Positions 8,718 through 16,752 of a DNA stretch of 64,000 bases are shown one piece after another. The notes under the pieces were generated by a model. It was not told the DNA's origin and did no database searches. It was given only the letters and a program-made list of their open reading frames with translations. Origin of the DNA: Bacterioplanoides sp. SCSIO 12839 (GTDB taxonomy: Bacteria; Pseudomonadota; Gammaproteobacteria; Pseudomonadales; Oceanobacteraceae); the NCBI RefSeq assembly GCF_024397975.1, contig NZ_CP073745.1, positions 2,196,501-2,260,500 on the forward strand, written 5' to 3'. The stretch's first letter is position 1; every line of letters starts with the position of its first letter. A program made the translations under genes and the position numbers.

Positions 8718-9701
8718 TTTTGACTTAACCTTCTGCCGCAACTGACCCGGCGTCTGCCCGGAATGTTTTCTGAAGATACGGATAAAATAGCCGGAATCCA
8801 GATAACCAACAGCGGCGGCAATGTCTGCAATCGACAAGTTGGTATTCTGCAGCAGCTCGTGAGCCTGTTCACAGCGAATTTTTTGCAAATATTTTCCCGG
8901 CGCCAAACCGGTTACCTGCTTGAATCGCCGATCAAACTGACGCTCACCAACTCCTGCCATTTTCGCCAGTTTCGACAATACCAAAGGCTCTTTCAGATTG
9001 TGTTGCATCCAGGTTTGGACCAATGCAATTTCTTCATCGCCATGTTGATGACGGCCATCAGCATAAAAAACCTTTTTCTCAAATGGGTTACGTACCTCTG
9101 GAGAAAATTGCTGCTCAACCTGCAATGCCAAGTCCCGGTTAAACAGCAACCCAAGAATATGAATCATCATGTCAGCACCCGAATTAACACTGGCAGCACA
9201 ATACATCCGGTCAGACTGAGTCAATAAGTAGTTAGCCTGCAAATTGACCCTGGGATAGTCCTGCGCAAACGTTTCCAGATAGTGCCAATGCGTAACGGCG
9301 GGCTTGCCGTCCAGCAATCCGGCTTCGGCCAACAAACACACACCAGTGCCAACAGCAAATATATGGCTACCCGCCTGATATTGTCTGGCGAGCCAGGCGA
9401 TAAGATCCGGATTCCTGGCAATCACCGCTCTGGGGGCGCGCCACAGGGCTGGCACCAGAATCAAATCCGGACGCAGTTCATCCCCGGCAAGATCAGAAAC
9501 AGCCGCATTCGGTGACATAAGAATCCCGCCCAATGCATTGACAGGTTGCTTGTCCTGACTGATCACCTCGACCGTAAAATTCATCGCCGGATCACGTGCC
9601 AAACGCAAACGGGCACGGCAAGCCTCCAGCATTTCCAGTGGAATCGCCACACTCGACATCAACATTTGATTGACGGCCAACACCGCAATTTTCTCAATCA
9701 C
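8703..9701 (-). CDS. GlxA-type AraC-family transcriptional regulator
   Basis: 332-residue regulator with an N-terminal DJ-1/PfpI-like (class I amidotransferase) domain over residues 1-200 and a C-terminal AraC/XylS double helix-turn-helix from about 230 (LSKLAKMAGVGERQFDRRFK; DIAAAVGYLDSGYFIRIFRK). This is the GlxA/FtrA layout. The nucleophile-elbow cysteine appears as GTGVCLLAEAG. It is divergent from the FabY-like gene, so control of that gene or of itself through the shared region is likely. The ligand is unknown. Confidence 0.85.
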   Translation of the reverse strand: MIEKIAVLAVNQMLMSSVAIPLEMLEACRARLRLARDPAMNFTVEVISQDKQPVNALGGILMSPNAAVSDLAGDELRPDLILVPALWRAPRAVIARNPDLIAWLARQYQAGSHIFAVGTGVCLLAEAGLLDGKPAVTHWHYLETFAQDYPRVNLQANYLLTQSDRMYCAASVNSGADMMIHILGLLFNRDLALQVEQQFSPEVRNPFEKKVFYADGRHQHGDEEIALVQTWMQHNLKEPLVLSKLAKMAGVGERQFDRRFKQVTGLAPGKYLQKIRCEQAHELLQNTNLSIADIAAAVGYLDSGYFIRIFRKHSGQTPGQLRQKVKSKLFTS

Positions 9702-9750
9702 AAGAGCCTTTCCTTAATACACCCAATCACGTCTTTTTTATCCCATATTA

Positions 9751-9798
9751 AGACCATTTTGTATTAATTATTTGTATTTATCTTTTCTACAATGGTCT
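9751..9798. promoter_or_regulatory. Inverted half-sites between the AraC-type regulator and fabY
   Basis: AGACCATT (9751-9758) and AATGGTCT (9791-9798) are perfect inverted repeats about four helical turns apart in the AT-rich divergent region. The distal half-site ends about 30 bp before the fabY start. They could be operator half-sites for the divergent regulator, but no binding data support this. Confidence 0.4.
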
Positions 9799-9827
9799 CT
9801 CATTGTTACCCAACGGACCTATTCATC

Positions 9828-11549
9828 ATGAGCTCTCAACCATCACTTGCTTTAATTACCGGATTTGGCGGAATCAATACCGCTGGTCGCAGTTCTGCGC
9901 ACATGGCGTTTCAGCGGGTGATCTTTGATGTATTGAATGAACAGCAACAGCTGGAAACGCTGACGTCGCTCAACCAGCTGATGAATCTTGAAGGCGAACC
10001 ACTCGACAACCAACAAACCATCCTGCAAGGGTCATTAATTCGTGGCTGGGATAATGTGGAGTGGGATGCTGAAAACATTCCTTTTCATCAGCCATTCAAA
10101 AACGATGCAGGCGAACAATGCTGGCGCCTGACTCATAAACGTTTATCCGTTCAGAGCGCAGGTCAGACACCGAAGGGGTTTGATCCGGCAGCACAGTACC
10201 CATCACGTCATCATCCCCGAGGCTTGCAGCTAACGATTTATGCCGCTTCAGACGCAATTGCTTCTTTGGGTGTGGAATGGGATCAACTGAAACAACATGT
10301 CCGCCCGGATCAGATTGGCGTGTATGCCGGCTCCGCCATGGGACAGCTGGATCCTGCAGGCCACGGTGGCATGATTCAGGCGTCGTTGTTAGGCAAGCGT
10401 ACCAGCACCAAACAATGTGCCTTAGGCCTGAGCGAAATGCCTGCGGACTTCGTCAACGCCTACGTGCTTGGCAACGTTGGTGCAACGGGCAGTAGCGTCG
10501 GTGCCTGCGCCACCTTTTTATACAACCTCAAAACCACTCTGGATGACTTACGTTCGGGGCGTCGCCGAATTGTGGTGGTTGGCAATGCCGAAGCACCACT
10601 GACGCCAGAGATTGTTGAGGGTTACGCCGCAATGACGGCTCTGATCAACGAGCAAAAACTGCGTGACCTGGATGGTAAGTCCGTGGATGAAGAACCCAAC
10701 TACCGCCAATCAAGCCGTCCATTTGGTCATAATGGCGGCTTTACCATTGCGGAATCCGCTCAGTTTTTTGTGTTAACGGATGAAGCCTTAGCTCTTGAAT
10801 TGGGTTTAACCGTGCATGGTTCTGTCGGAGATGTTTTTGTGAATGCTGATGGCTTCAAAAAGTCTATTTCCAATCCGGGCATTGGTAACTACCTGACCAT
10901 GGGCAAAGCCGTGGCAGAAGCGCGTCGCTGGTTTGGCAGCCAAACCATTCAGCACGGCAGCTTTATTCATGCCCATGGCAGCAGCACTCCTCAAAACCGG
11001 GTGACTGAGTCACACATTTATGCCGAGCTGGCTAAGGCCTTCGGCATTGATGACTGGAAAATTACCGCAGTCAAAGCACACCTGGGGCACCCACTGTCGG
11101 TTGCTTCTGCTGATCAGTTATTAATGACACTGGGCACCTGGGCACACAATATTATTCCTGGCATTACAACAACGGATCGCATCGCTGAAGATGTTCATCA
11201 ATATGGTTTGAACTTTTTATTGCAACACACACCCATTGAAAATAATGAAGCCGATATTGCTTTTATTAATTCCAAAGGTTTTGGTGGCAATAACGCATCA
11301 GCCTTTATTGTCTCGCCACATAAAACCCATGAACTGATGCAAAAAAACTGCGATGCAGCTTGCTGGAATCACTACCTCGATCGTAATGAAAAAGTTCAGG
11401 AAAAGAGCTGGCAATATAATGAGGACATGAGCGCAGGCAAGGTAAAACCGGTTTATCAGTTTGGTGAGCAGGTTCTTGATGCTGATGACCTGACCATCAA
11501 TGACGAAGAAATTTATATCCGCGGTTGGCAACAAAGTGTGAAACTTTAA
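9828..11549 (+). CDS. fabY: FabY-like beta-ketoacyl-ACP synthase
   Basis: Thiolase-fold ketosynthase resembling Pseudomonas FabY (PA5174), which starts fatty-acid synthesis by condensing acetyl-CoA with malonyl-ACP. The catalytic Cys is in VGACATFLYN, the two His in IHAHGSSTPQN and KAHLGHPLSVAS, and the C-terminal glycine loop is KGFGGNNASAF. The protein opens with ITGFGGINTAGRSS, as in FabY. At about 573 residues from ATG 9828 it is longer than FabB or FabF (about 410) because of N- and C-terminal extensions. An in-frame ATG at 9792 lies within the operator-like repeat and has no ribosome site, so it is not chosen. A PfaA/polyketide-related role is less likely, as no accessory genes are present. 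Confidence 0.75.
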   Translation: MSSQPSLALITGFGGINTAGRSSAHMAFQRVIFDVLNEQQQLETLTSLNQLMNLEGEPLDNQQTILQGSLIRGWDNVEWDAENIPFHQPFKNDAGEQCWRLTHKRLSVQSAGQTPKGFDPAAQYPSRHHPRGLQLTIYAASDAIASLGVEWDQLKQHVRPDQIGVYAGSAMGQLDPAGHGGMIQASLLGKRTSTKQCALGLSEMPADFVNAYVLGNVGATGSSVGACATFLYNLKTTLDDLRSGRRRIVVVGNAEAPLTPEIVEGYAAMTALINEQKLRDLDGKSVDEEPNYRQSSRPFGHNGGFTIAESAQFFVLTDEALALELGLTVHGSVGDVFVNADGFKKSISNPGIGNYLTMGKAVAEARRWFGSQTIQHGSFIHAHGSSTPQNRVTESHIYAELAKAFGIDDWKITAVKAHLGHPLSVASADQLLMTLGTWAHNIIPGITTTDRIAEDVHQYGLNFLLQHTPIENNEADIAFINSKGFGGNNASAFIVSPHKTHELMQKNCDAACWNHYLDRNEKVQEKSWQYNEDMSAGKVKPVYQFGEQVLDADDLTINDEEIYIRGWQQSVKL

Positions 11550-11574
11550 TCGACAAGTTTTAATCGATAATTCA

Positions 11575-11609
11575 TTGAGACATTTCTGAATAATTCAGAA
11601 CTGTCTCAA
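11575..11609. repeat. Palindrome with CTGAATAATTCAG core, second copy
   Basis: TTGAGACA (11575-11582), a T-C mismatch, TTCTGAA, loop TAA, TTCAGAA, then TGTCTCAA form a 35-nt hairpin between convergent fabY and cyoE. It includes the cyoE stop codon. The core and loop match the palindrome at 5386-5410, while the outer stems differ but stay complementary. Confidence 0.75.
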
Positions 11610-12502
11610 ATCAAATAGTGGTCCAGCAATAAAAATAAAAAACAATACAGGATATAACGAATTGAAAACCAAAATGCATAGCGGGAAGACTGTAATAATT
11701 GTTTCCCCCGATGTGCATACACCCGATAATTAATGAGTAACCAGCGGCCATTCAGAACCAACATGGCTAACAAATACACCCACCCCGACATGCCAACCAC
11801 ATAAGGCAACAAACTCACCACAACGGTTAACCAGGCATATAACCAAACCTGCAGTTGGGTGAATGTTAATCCATGGGTAACAGGCAACATGGGAACCCCT
11901 GCCTGACGATAATCATCGCAACGATAGATCGCCAGTGCCCAAAAATGAGCGGGGGTCCAGGCAAAAATAATCAACACTAATAGCGCAGCATACGCATCTA
12001 TGGTTCCGGTGATCGACACCCAACCTAGTAAAGGTGGCATCGCCCCCGCCAGACCACCAATGGTAATATTCTGCGGCGTAGCGTGTTTTAAAAAAGCCGT
12101 ATAAATCACGGCATAACCTAATAACGACAGTGCCGTTAATAATGAAGCCAGTGCATTAACTTCCCAATACAACAGCCAAAGCCCGAGCAACGACAGTAAC
12201 GTTGCATAACCTGCCACTTGCCAGGGTTGGAGTTTTTCAGTCACCAGCGGTCGTTGCTGAGTTCTGCGCATTAACCGGTCAAAGCGGCGATCTAATAAAT
12301 GGTTAAAGGCCGCGGCTCCCATGGATGCCAATCCGATTCCCAATAATGAGATAACAATAACCGAAAGCTCGGGAATCTGAGGTGTCGCCAGCAACATGCC
12401 TACCAAAGCACACACTAACATCACCAGCACAACGCGCGGCTTGCCCAGCTGCCAAAAGTCTGAAAAAGACGGTGACAGCGGTAACGCAGAGTTAATGGCC
12501 AT
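11606..12502 (-). CDS. cyoE: Protoheme IX farnesyltransferase (haem O synthase)
   Basis: UbiA-family membrane prenyltransferase that adds farnesyl to protohaem to make haem O, used next by CtaA. The aspartate-rich motif NHLLDRRFDRLMRRT is near residues 66-80, and about eight or nine hydrophobic segments follow. 298 residues fit the family. It is the last gene of the oxidase operon and overlaps the end of ctaA by 11 bp. No SCO/SenC gene follows, unlike in some Pseudomonas clusters. Confidence 0.93.
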   Translation of the reverse strand: MAINSALPLSPSFSDFWQLGKPRVVLVMLVCALVGMLLATPQIPELSVIVISLLGIGLASMGAAAFNHLLDRRFDRLMRRTQQRPLVTEKLQPWQVAGYATLLSLLGLWLLYWEVNALASLLTALSLLGYAVIYTAFLKHATPQNITIGGLAGAMPPLLGWVSITGTIDAYAALLVLIIFAWTPAHFWALAIYRCDDYRQAGVPMLPVTHGLTFTQLQVWLYAWLTVVVSLLPYVVGMSGWVYLLAMLVLNGRWLLINYRVYAHRGKQLLQSSRYAFWFSIRYILYCFLFLLLDHYLI

Positions 12503-13556
12503 ACTCCCTCCTCAGTCGAACAACAGGATTCCTGCTCGGTTTTCTAACAGGCTTCCATGCCAAACCCTCAAAACCACCCTGTACCAATGCCATCAGGATC
12601 AAGGCCGCCATCAGAGTGTGCAACAGTGCCAACAAAAACGGCAGCGACAAGCTGACCAGCCAATAGGCAACCGTCAGTTGAATACCATATAAAACACCGA
12701 CCAGAATCACAGAGCGCTTTACGCAGGTATCAGCATGCCGTTGCTGCCAGTACAACAACATCAGACTGATACCTAGCAACATGGCACCTACCCGGTGGCT
12801 TAGATGAATCGCGGTTCTGGCCGCAGCCTCCAGCTGACCATGCAAATAGTCCGGGCCAATATCAGGGCTTAAATGAAACCCCTGTTGGAAATCAGCGTCC
12901 GGCCACCATTCATGATTGCATTGAGGAAATCCGGTACAAGCGATGCCAGCATAATTGCTGGAGGTCCAGCCACCCAGAGTAATTTGTCCCACCAGCACCA
13001 CCAGTGTCAGCCAAAACAATGGATTAACAGGCCCACGTGAAGTGTTATCAGGAGCCACTACCTGCTCCGCGTCTGCAGGCTCAACTTCACGCAGCCGCCA
13101 GTAAAAACTGAAAAATCCAATCAGGCAGGTGAGCCCTCCCAATAAATGAGCGGTCACCACCACCGGCCATAATTTTAACGTCACCGTCCACATACCAAAT
13201 AATCCCTGACCAATAACCAGTAGTAATAATGCGAGGCTGTATTTCCACAATGATTGATTCAGAGCACGCATCCGTAGGCTGAACAGTAACAATACAATCG
13301 AGAGCACACCCAGTGATGCAGCGGCGTAACGATGAACCATTTCCATCCATGCCTTCACGGGTTCCAGCGGCTGAGAAGAAAACTGAGCGGCTTGCTCCGC
13401 ATCCGGCACCAATAAACGGCCATAACACCCTGGCCAGTCCGGGCAGCCCAAGCCAGCATCCAGCAGTCGGGTCGCAACCCCCAACAGCAATACCAACAAA
13501 GTCAATACGACAGCCAACAGCGACAAACCAATAATACGAGACAAGGTTTTTTCCAT
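12492..13556 (-). CDS. ctaA: Haem A synthase CtaA/COX15
   Basis: Inner-membrane monooxygenase that oxidises haem O to haem A for cytochrome oxidase. 354 residues with about eight membrane segments. Haem-ligating His are seen in EMVHRYAAASLG, VTAHLLGGL, IHLSHRVGAM and LLHTLMAAL, the COX15 pattern. A Cys pair (GCPDWPGCYG) is in the first periplasmic loop and another (CTGFPQCN) in the second half, as in CtaA. The start is 1 bp past the stop of the preceding gene and the end overlaps cyoE, showing tight operon packing. Confidence 0.92.
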   Translation of the reverse strand: MEKTLSRIIGLSLLAVVLTLLVLLLGVATRLLDAGLGCPDWPGCYGRLLVPDAEQAAQFSSQPLEPVKAWMEMVHRYAAASLGVLSIVLLLFSLRMRALNQSLWKYSLALLLLVIGQGLFGMWTVTLKLWPVVVTAHLLGGLTCLIGFFSFYWRLREVEPADAEQVVAPDNTSRGPVNPLFWLTLVVLVGQITLGGWTSSNYAGIACTGFPQCNHEWWPDADFQQGFHLSPDIGPDYLHGQLEAAARTAIHLSHRVGAMLLGISLMLLYWQQRHADTCVKRSVILVGVLYGIQLTVAYWLVSLSLPFLLALLHTLMAALILMALVQGGFEGLAWKPVRKPSRNPVVRLRREYGH

Positions 13557-13557
13557 A

Positions 13558-14190
13558 TTATGGCTCCGCGATTCTGGTAAGACTGGCTTGTCGCTGTTTT
13601 GTTTGCCACTGTTGTGCTTGCCATTGGGGCGGTGCCGGATTTCGTTTTAGCAAGTGTCGTAAATCATCGAATACATCCTCAACAATAATCTTGCCTCCAT
13701 AGCTGACCACAACTTGCCCCTGAGGGTCAGCCAGCCAAACCCGATATTGTTTAATATCAAATGGCTCAGGCACATTATTCAAAAATGCCAGTTGCTCACC
13801 TTTAAACTTTACCTCGGCCGAATACATCTGATTTTCTGGTAATAACAGCCAGCGCTGTACCCGAATAGCCTCCCGCCCTAATGCTCTGTGCATACGCCAT
13901 AACTGATCTCTTAACACACAGGATTCATCAGCCGGGCAACGAAAAATTAAATACCAGCGCTGATTCTGATGCTGATACATCGACGGATTACTGTTTTCAG
14001 ATTGGCTGGGGGTATCCCGATAGGATAATGGCCAATCACGGATATTGCTGACCTGAGGCATCAGGTCGCCATGAACGGTCGAGTCATCCGGCACACCCAC
14101 TTTCCAGAACCACATTGACCAGGCTAAAGGCACCGGAAAGAATAAAATTGCCAGCAATAACAGGAGTTTCAGCTTATCGGGTTTTAGCAT
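13558..14190 (-). CDS. Hypothetical membrane-anchored protein of the oxidase operon (PA0111-like position)
   Basis: 210 residues with an N-terminal membrane anchor (LLLLLAILFFPVPLAWSMW) and a soluble periplasmic part. It contains a single Cys pair spaced six apart (CPADESC) and a segment resembling thioredoxin or SCO folds (QYRVWLADPQGQVVVSY), but no CxxxC copper motif. Genes at this position between SURF1 and ctaA are known in Pseudomonas-type cox clusters and are unassigned. An oxidase assembly role follows only from position. Confidence 0.7.
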   Translation of the reverse strand: MLKPDKLKLLLLLAILFFPVPLAWSMWFWKVGVPDDSTVHGDLMPQVSNIRDWPLSYRDTPSQSENSNPSMYQHQNQRWYLIFRCPADESCVLRDQLWRMHRALGREAIRVQRWLLLPENQMYSAEVKFKGEQLAFLNNVPEPFDIKQYRVWLADPQGQVVVSYGGKIIVEDVFDDLRHLLKRNPAPPQWQAQQWQTKQRQASLTRIAEP

Positions 14191-14251
14191 GATTTATCCT
14201 CCACTTAATAAAAACCGCTCTGGCTTAAGCTCTCTCAATTAAACCCTTCGG

Positions 14252-14977
14252 TCAGCGTCGACCAACAATGGCAAACACCAAGGCAACGGCTGCTAATAAA
14301 AACCATTGCAGGCTGTAACCCAGATGTTTATCCGGAGTGATCTGATAAGGCCGCCACCAGCGTTGTCGCTCGTCCAAGCCCTGACTATTTACCTGTAAAT
14401 GCAACACACCGGAGAAGTGATAAGTTGCTTCCGGCCAGTACACCAGGTCTATTCTGGGAATCCGCTTTCCTTCGGGTTTATCATCCAGAACAAATCCGGT
14501 ATCTGTATCATTAAGGGTCTGCCAAATGCCATGAATCACAACCAAACGGGATTGTTCTGCTGGTATGTGTTGATCTAGCGTTCCTCGTTTTCCCTGAGTG
14601 TTCACAAAGCCTCTATCAATCAACCAAAGCCGGCCGGCCACATCGACAAAAGGCGTTAATAACGCCACGCCGACCTGGCCGTTTAATGTTCTGTTATCCA
14701 GCCAGAGACTGTGAGAATTGAGAAATTGTCCGGTCAGAATCACTTCCGATAAATGAGCCGGTTCGAGGTGAGGATTAACGGAAGAATCAGCCTGCTGTTG
14801 CTGTAACAGCAGTTGTTGTTTTTCAGCGGCTCTTTGCCATTGCCAATGGCTCAACACCAAACCAGAAAATACCACCAACAGCCATACACTCCACCAAAGT
14901 ACCTGCCCGAGGTACACACCAGGATGGTCATTTTTTATTGCATTTTTAATTGATTGTGTTGCCATAACATTCACCAT
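14252..14977 (-). CDS. SURF1-family cytochrome oxidase assembly protein
   Basis: SURF1/Shy1 proteins help insert haem a into subunit I. The 241 residues show the family layout: one membrane helix near residues 28-45 (VWLLVVFSGLVLSHWQW), a periplasmic domain with LTGQFLNSHSLWLDNR and WLIDRGFVN, and a second helix at the C terminus. A second ATG four codons in (14965) has GGTGA upstream and may be the true start. It lies in the cox operon between the opposite-strand DUF2909 gene and the PA0111-like gene. Confidence 0.88.
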   Translation of the reverse strand: MVNVMATQSIKNAIKNDHPGVYLGQVLWWSVWLLVVFSGLVLSHWQWQRAAEKQQLLLQQQQADSSVNPHLEPAHLSEVILTGQFLNSHSLWLDNRTLNGQVGVALLTPFVDVAGRLWLIDRGFVNTQGKRGTLDQHIPAEQSRLVVIHGIWQTLNDTDTGFVLDDKPEGKRIPRIDLVYWPEATYHFSGVLHLQVNSQGLDERQRWWRPYQITPDKHLGYSLQWFLLAAVALVFAIVGRR

Positions 14978-15026
14978 AAAAATACAAGCCTGGGGTTAAA
15001 CATGGGCTTGAGCCAGAGGTTAAATC

Positions 15027-15212
15027 ATGAAAATACTGATCCTGATAACGTTTTCCCTGATGCTGCTGAGCCTGTTCGTGGCGGCAGGATTTCTGATCAA
15101 AGATGATTCAACCACACACCGGGTGCTTCGTTCTCTCAGCTGGCGCATTGGCCTGGCTCTGTTACTAGTGGCTGAGCTACTGGTTTGGTTTTTGTGGTAC
15201 CAGACTGATTGA
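15027..15212 (+). CDS. DUF2909-like twin-transmembrane small protein, opposite strand inside the cox operon
   Basis: 61 residues with two hydrophobic helices (about 3-25 and 40-58) joined by a short polar turn (KDDSTTHRVLRS), matching DUF2909 twin-membrane proteins found by cytochrome oxidase genes. AGAGG lies 8 nt before the ATG. It is on the plus strand while all flanking cox genes are on the minus strand, so it is transcribed against the operon. A role in oxidase assembly is inferred from position only. Confidence 0.75.
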   Translation: MKILILITFSLMLLSLFVAAGFLIKDDSTTHRVLRSLSWRIGLALLLVAELLVWFLWYQTD

Positions 15213-15240
15213 TAAACCGTCAAACAGAAACCTCATCGCT

Positions 15241-16098
15241 TCAGACTACATAGACAAAAATAAATAACCCTAACCAAACCACATCGACAAAGTGCCAATA
15301 CCAGGCCGCTGCCTCAAAGCCAAAATGCTGTTGTGCTGTAAAATGCCCCTTCCGTAAACGCAACAGAATCACCAACAAAATCACAGCACCAATGGTGACG
15401 TGTAAACCATGAAAGCCGGTTAACAGAAAGAAGGTACCACCATAAACGCCTGCCTGAAGAGTCAGGCCCAGCTTTTCATACGCTTCAACATACTCAATGC
15501 CCTGCACAACCAAAAACACGAAACCAAGTAGAAGAGTAAACAGCAGCCAAGCCTGGCAAACCTTTCTATGGTTGGACTTAAGCGCGTGATGGGCAACGGT
15601 CAGAGTGAGGCTGGATGTCACCAACAACAGAGTGTTAATTAATGGCAAATGCCATGGGTCAATAACCCCTTGAGGGCCTGAAAACTCTTCACCTGGAGGA
15701 TTTAATAATGGCCAGGAAGCAACAAAGTCCGGCCACAATAAAGCGGTTATGCCCTTAGCGCCCTCACCATCCAACCAGGGTAAAGCAAAGGTGCGGATAT
15801 AAAACAGCGCTCCAAAGAAGGCTGAAAAAAACATCACTTCAGAAAAAATAAACCAGGCCATGCCTTGTCGGAAAGAACGATCCATCTGTGCATCATAGAA
15901 TCCCGCCATCGATTCTCTGGCAACATCGCGAAACCAGAAAAACATTACCAAAAGAATGCCAAGCAATCCTAATAACGTCAGCCCGGCACCTGCCCCATAT
16001 GACAGAACAGTCCCGGCTGAAATAGCAAAAACCGCAATAACCACCACGGCAGCAATGGGCCAGTGGCTGCTTTCTGGTACGTAATATTGACTGCTCAT
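15241..16098 (-). CDS. coxC: Cytochrome c oxidase subunit III
   Basis: Seven-helix subunit III of the aa3/caa3 oxidase, 285 residues. Family motifs include MAWFIFSEVMFFSAFFGALF, TGFHGLHVTIGA and AAWYWHFVDVVWLGLF. GGGAGG precedes the ATG and overlaps the ctaG stop, so translation is coupled. The gene order coxB-coxA-ctaG-coxC is that of Pseudomonas-type clusters. Confidence 0.95.
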   Translation of the reverse strand: MSSQYYVPESSHWPIAAVVVIAVFAISAGTVLSYGAGAGLTLLGLLGILLVMFFWFRDVARESMAGFYDAQMDRSFRQGMAWFIFSEVMFFSAFFGALFYIRTFALPWLDGEGAKGITALLWPDFVASWPLLNPPGEEFSGPQGVIDPWHLPLINTLLLVTSSLTLTVAHHALKSNHRKVCQAWLLFTLLLGFVFLVVQGIEYVEAYEKLGLTLQAGVYGGTFFLLTGFHGLHVTIGAVILLVILLRLRKGHFTAQQHFGFEAAAWYWHFVDVVWLGLFIFVYVV

Positions 16099-16099
16099 A

Positions 16100-16744
16100 T
16101 CAACCTCCCACCAAGCTGGCGTCAGTTATATCGTCCATTACCGGGAATAAGGTGTAGGCCAGTGTCATAGAAGATATATCATCAGGAAATTCCGCAGACA
16201 GGAAATACACCACCGGAATATCAATCTGCTCTGCAGGCTTCAGCGTTAACGCCTGAAAACAAAAACACTCTATTTTTAATACATGGCGGCTGGCTTGCGC
16301 CGGGCTGACACTGGGAACCGCTTTCACCTGTTGTGGCTGATCGGTTAAATTTTTAAAACGGAAATACACCTGATGTTTTCCTCCAGGCAAAACCCGTTGG
16401 GAACTGTCTAGCGGATAAAAGGCAACCGCCAACCCGGAGCCAACCTGAGTAATAAACTGAATATCGCGTGCAGAAATTTCACCCGGCAACCCTTGAGTAT
16501 GTACACCGTGGGTTTGTGTATCAGAGTTCAATGGCTTCAATAGCCCAGAAGCACGGCCATTTAAACCGGTAATATCACAAAATACGTCATATAAGGGCAC
16601 TAACGCGATGGTGAACAACACCATCAGAATTAATGCCCCGATCAATTGCCGAATGGTTTTCTGAATCGCAAGCTGCTGCTCCGTATCAGTTGGTGTTGCT
16701 TCGGCTGGTGCTGTCTCATTTCGTGCTATCTGTTCTGGCATCAT
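16100..16744 (-). CDS. ctaG: Cytochrome c oxidase assembly protein CtaG (Cox11)
   Basis: Copper chaperone that delivers copper to the CuB site of subunit I. 214 residues: a cytoplasmic N tail, one membrane helix near 35-55 (LIGALILMVLFTIALVPLYD), and a periplasmic domain with the copper-binding motif ECFCFQ and the family signature VFCDITGLNG. It begins 8 bp after coxA and is followed directly by coxC. Two consecutive ATG codons are possible starts. Confidence 0.93.
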   Translation of the reverse strand: MMPEQIARNETAPAEATPTDTEQQLAIQKTIRQLIGALILMVLFTIALVPLYDVFCDITGLNGRASGLLKPLNSDTQTHGVHTQGLPGEISARDIQFITQVGSGLAVAFYPLDSSQRVLPGGKHQVYFRFKNLTDQPQQVKAVPSVSPAQASRHVLKIECFCFQALTLKPAEQIDIPVVYFLSAEFPDDISSMTLAYTLFPVMDDITDASLVGG

Positions 16745-16752
16745 CTTTTCCC

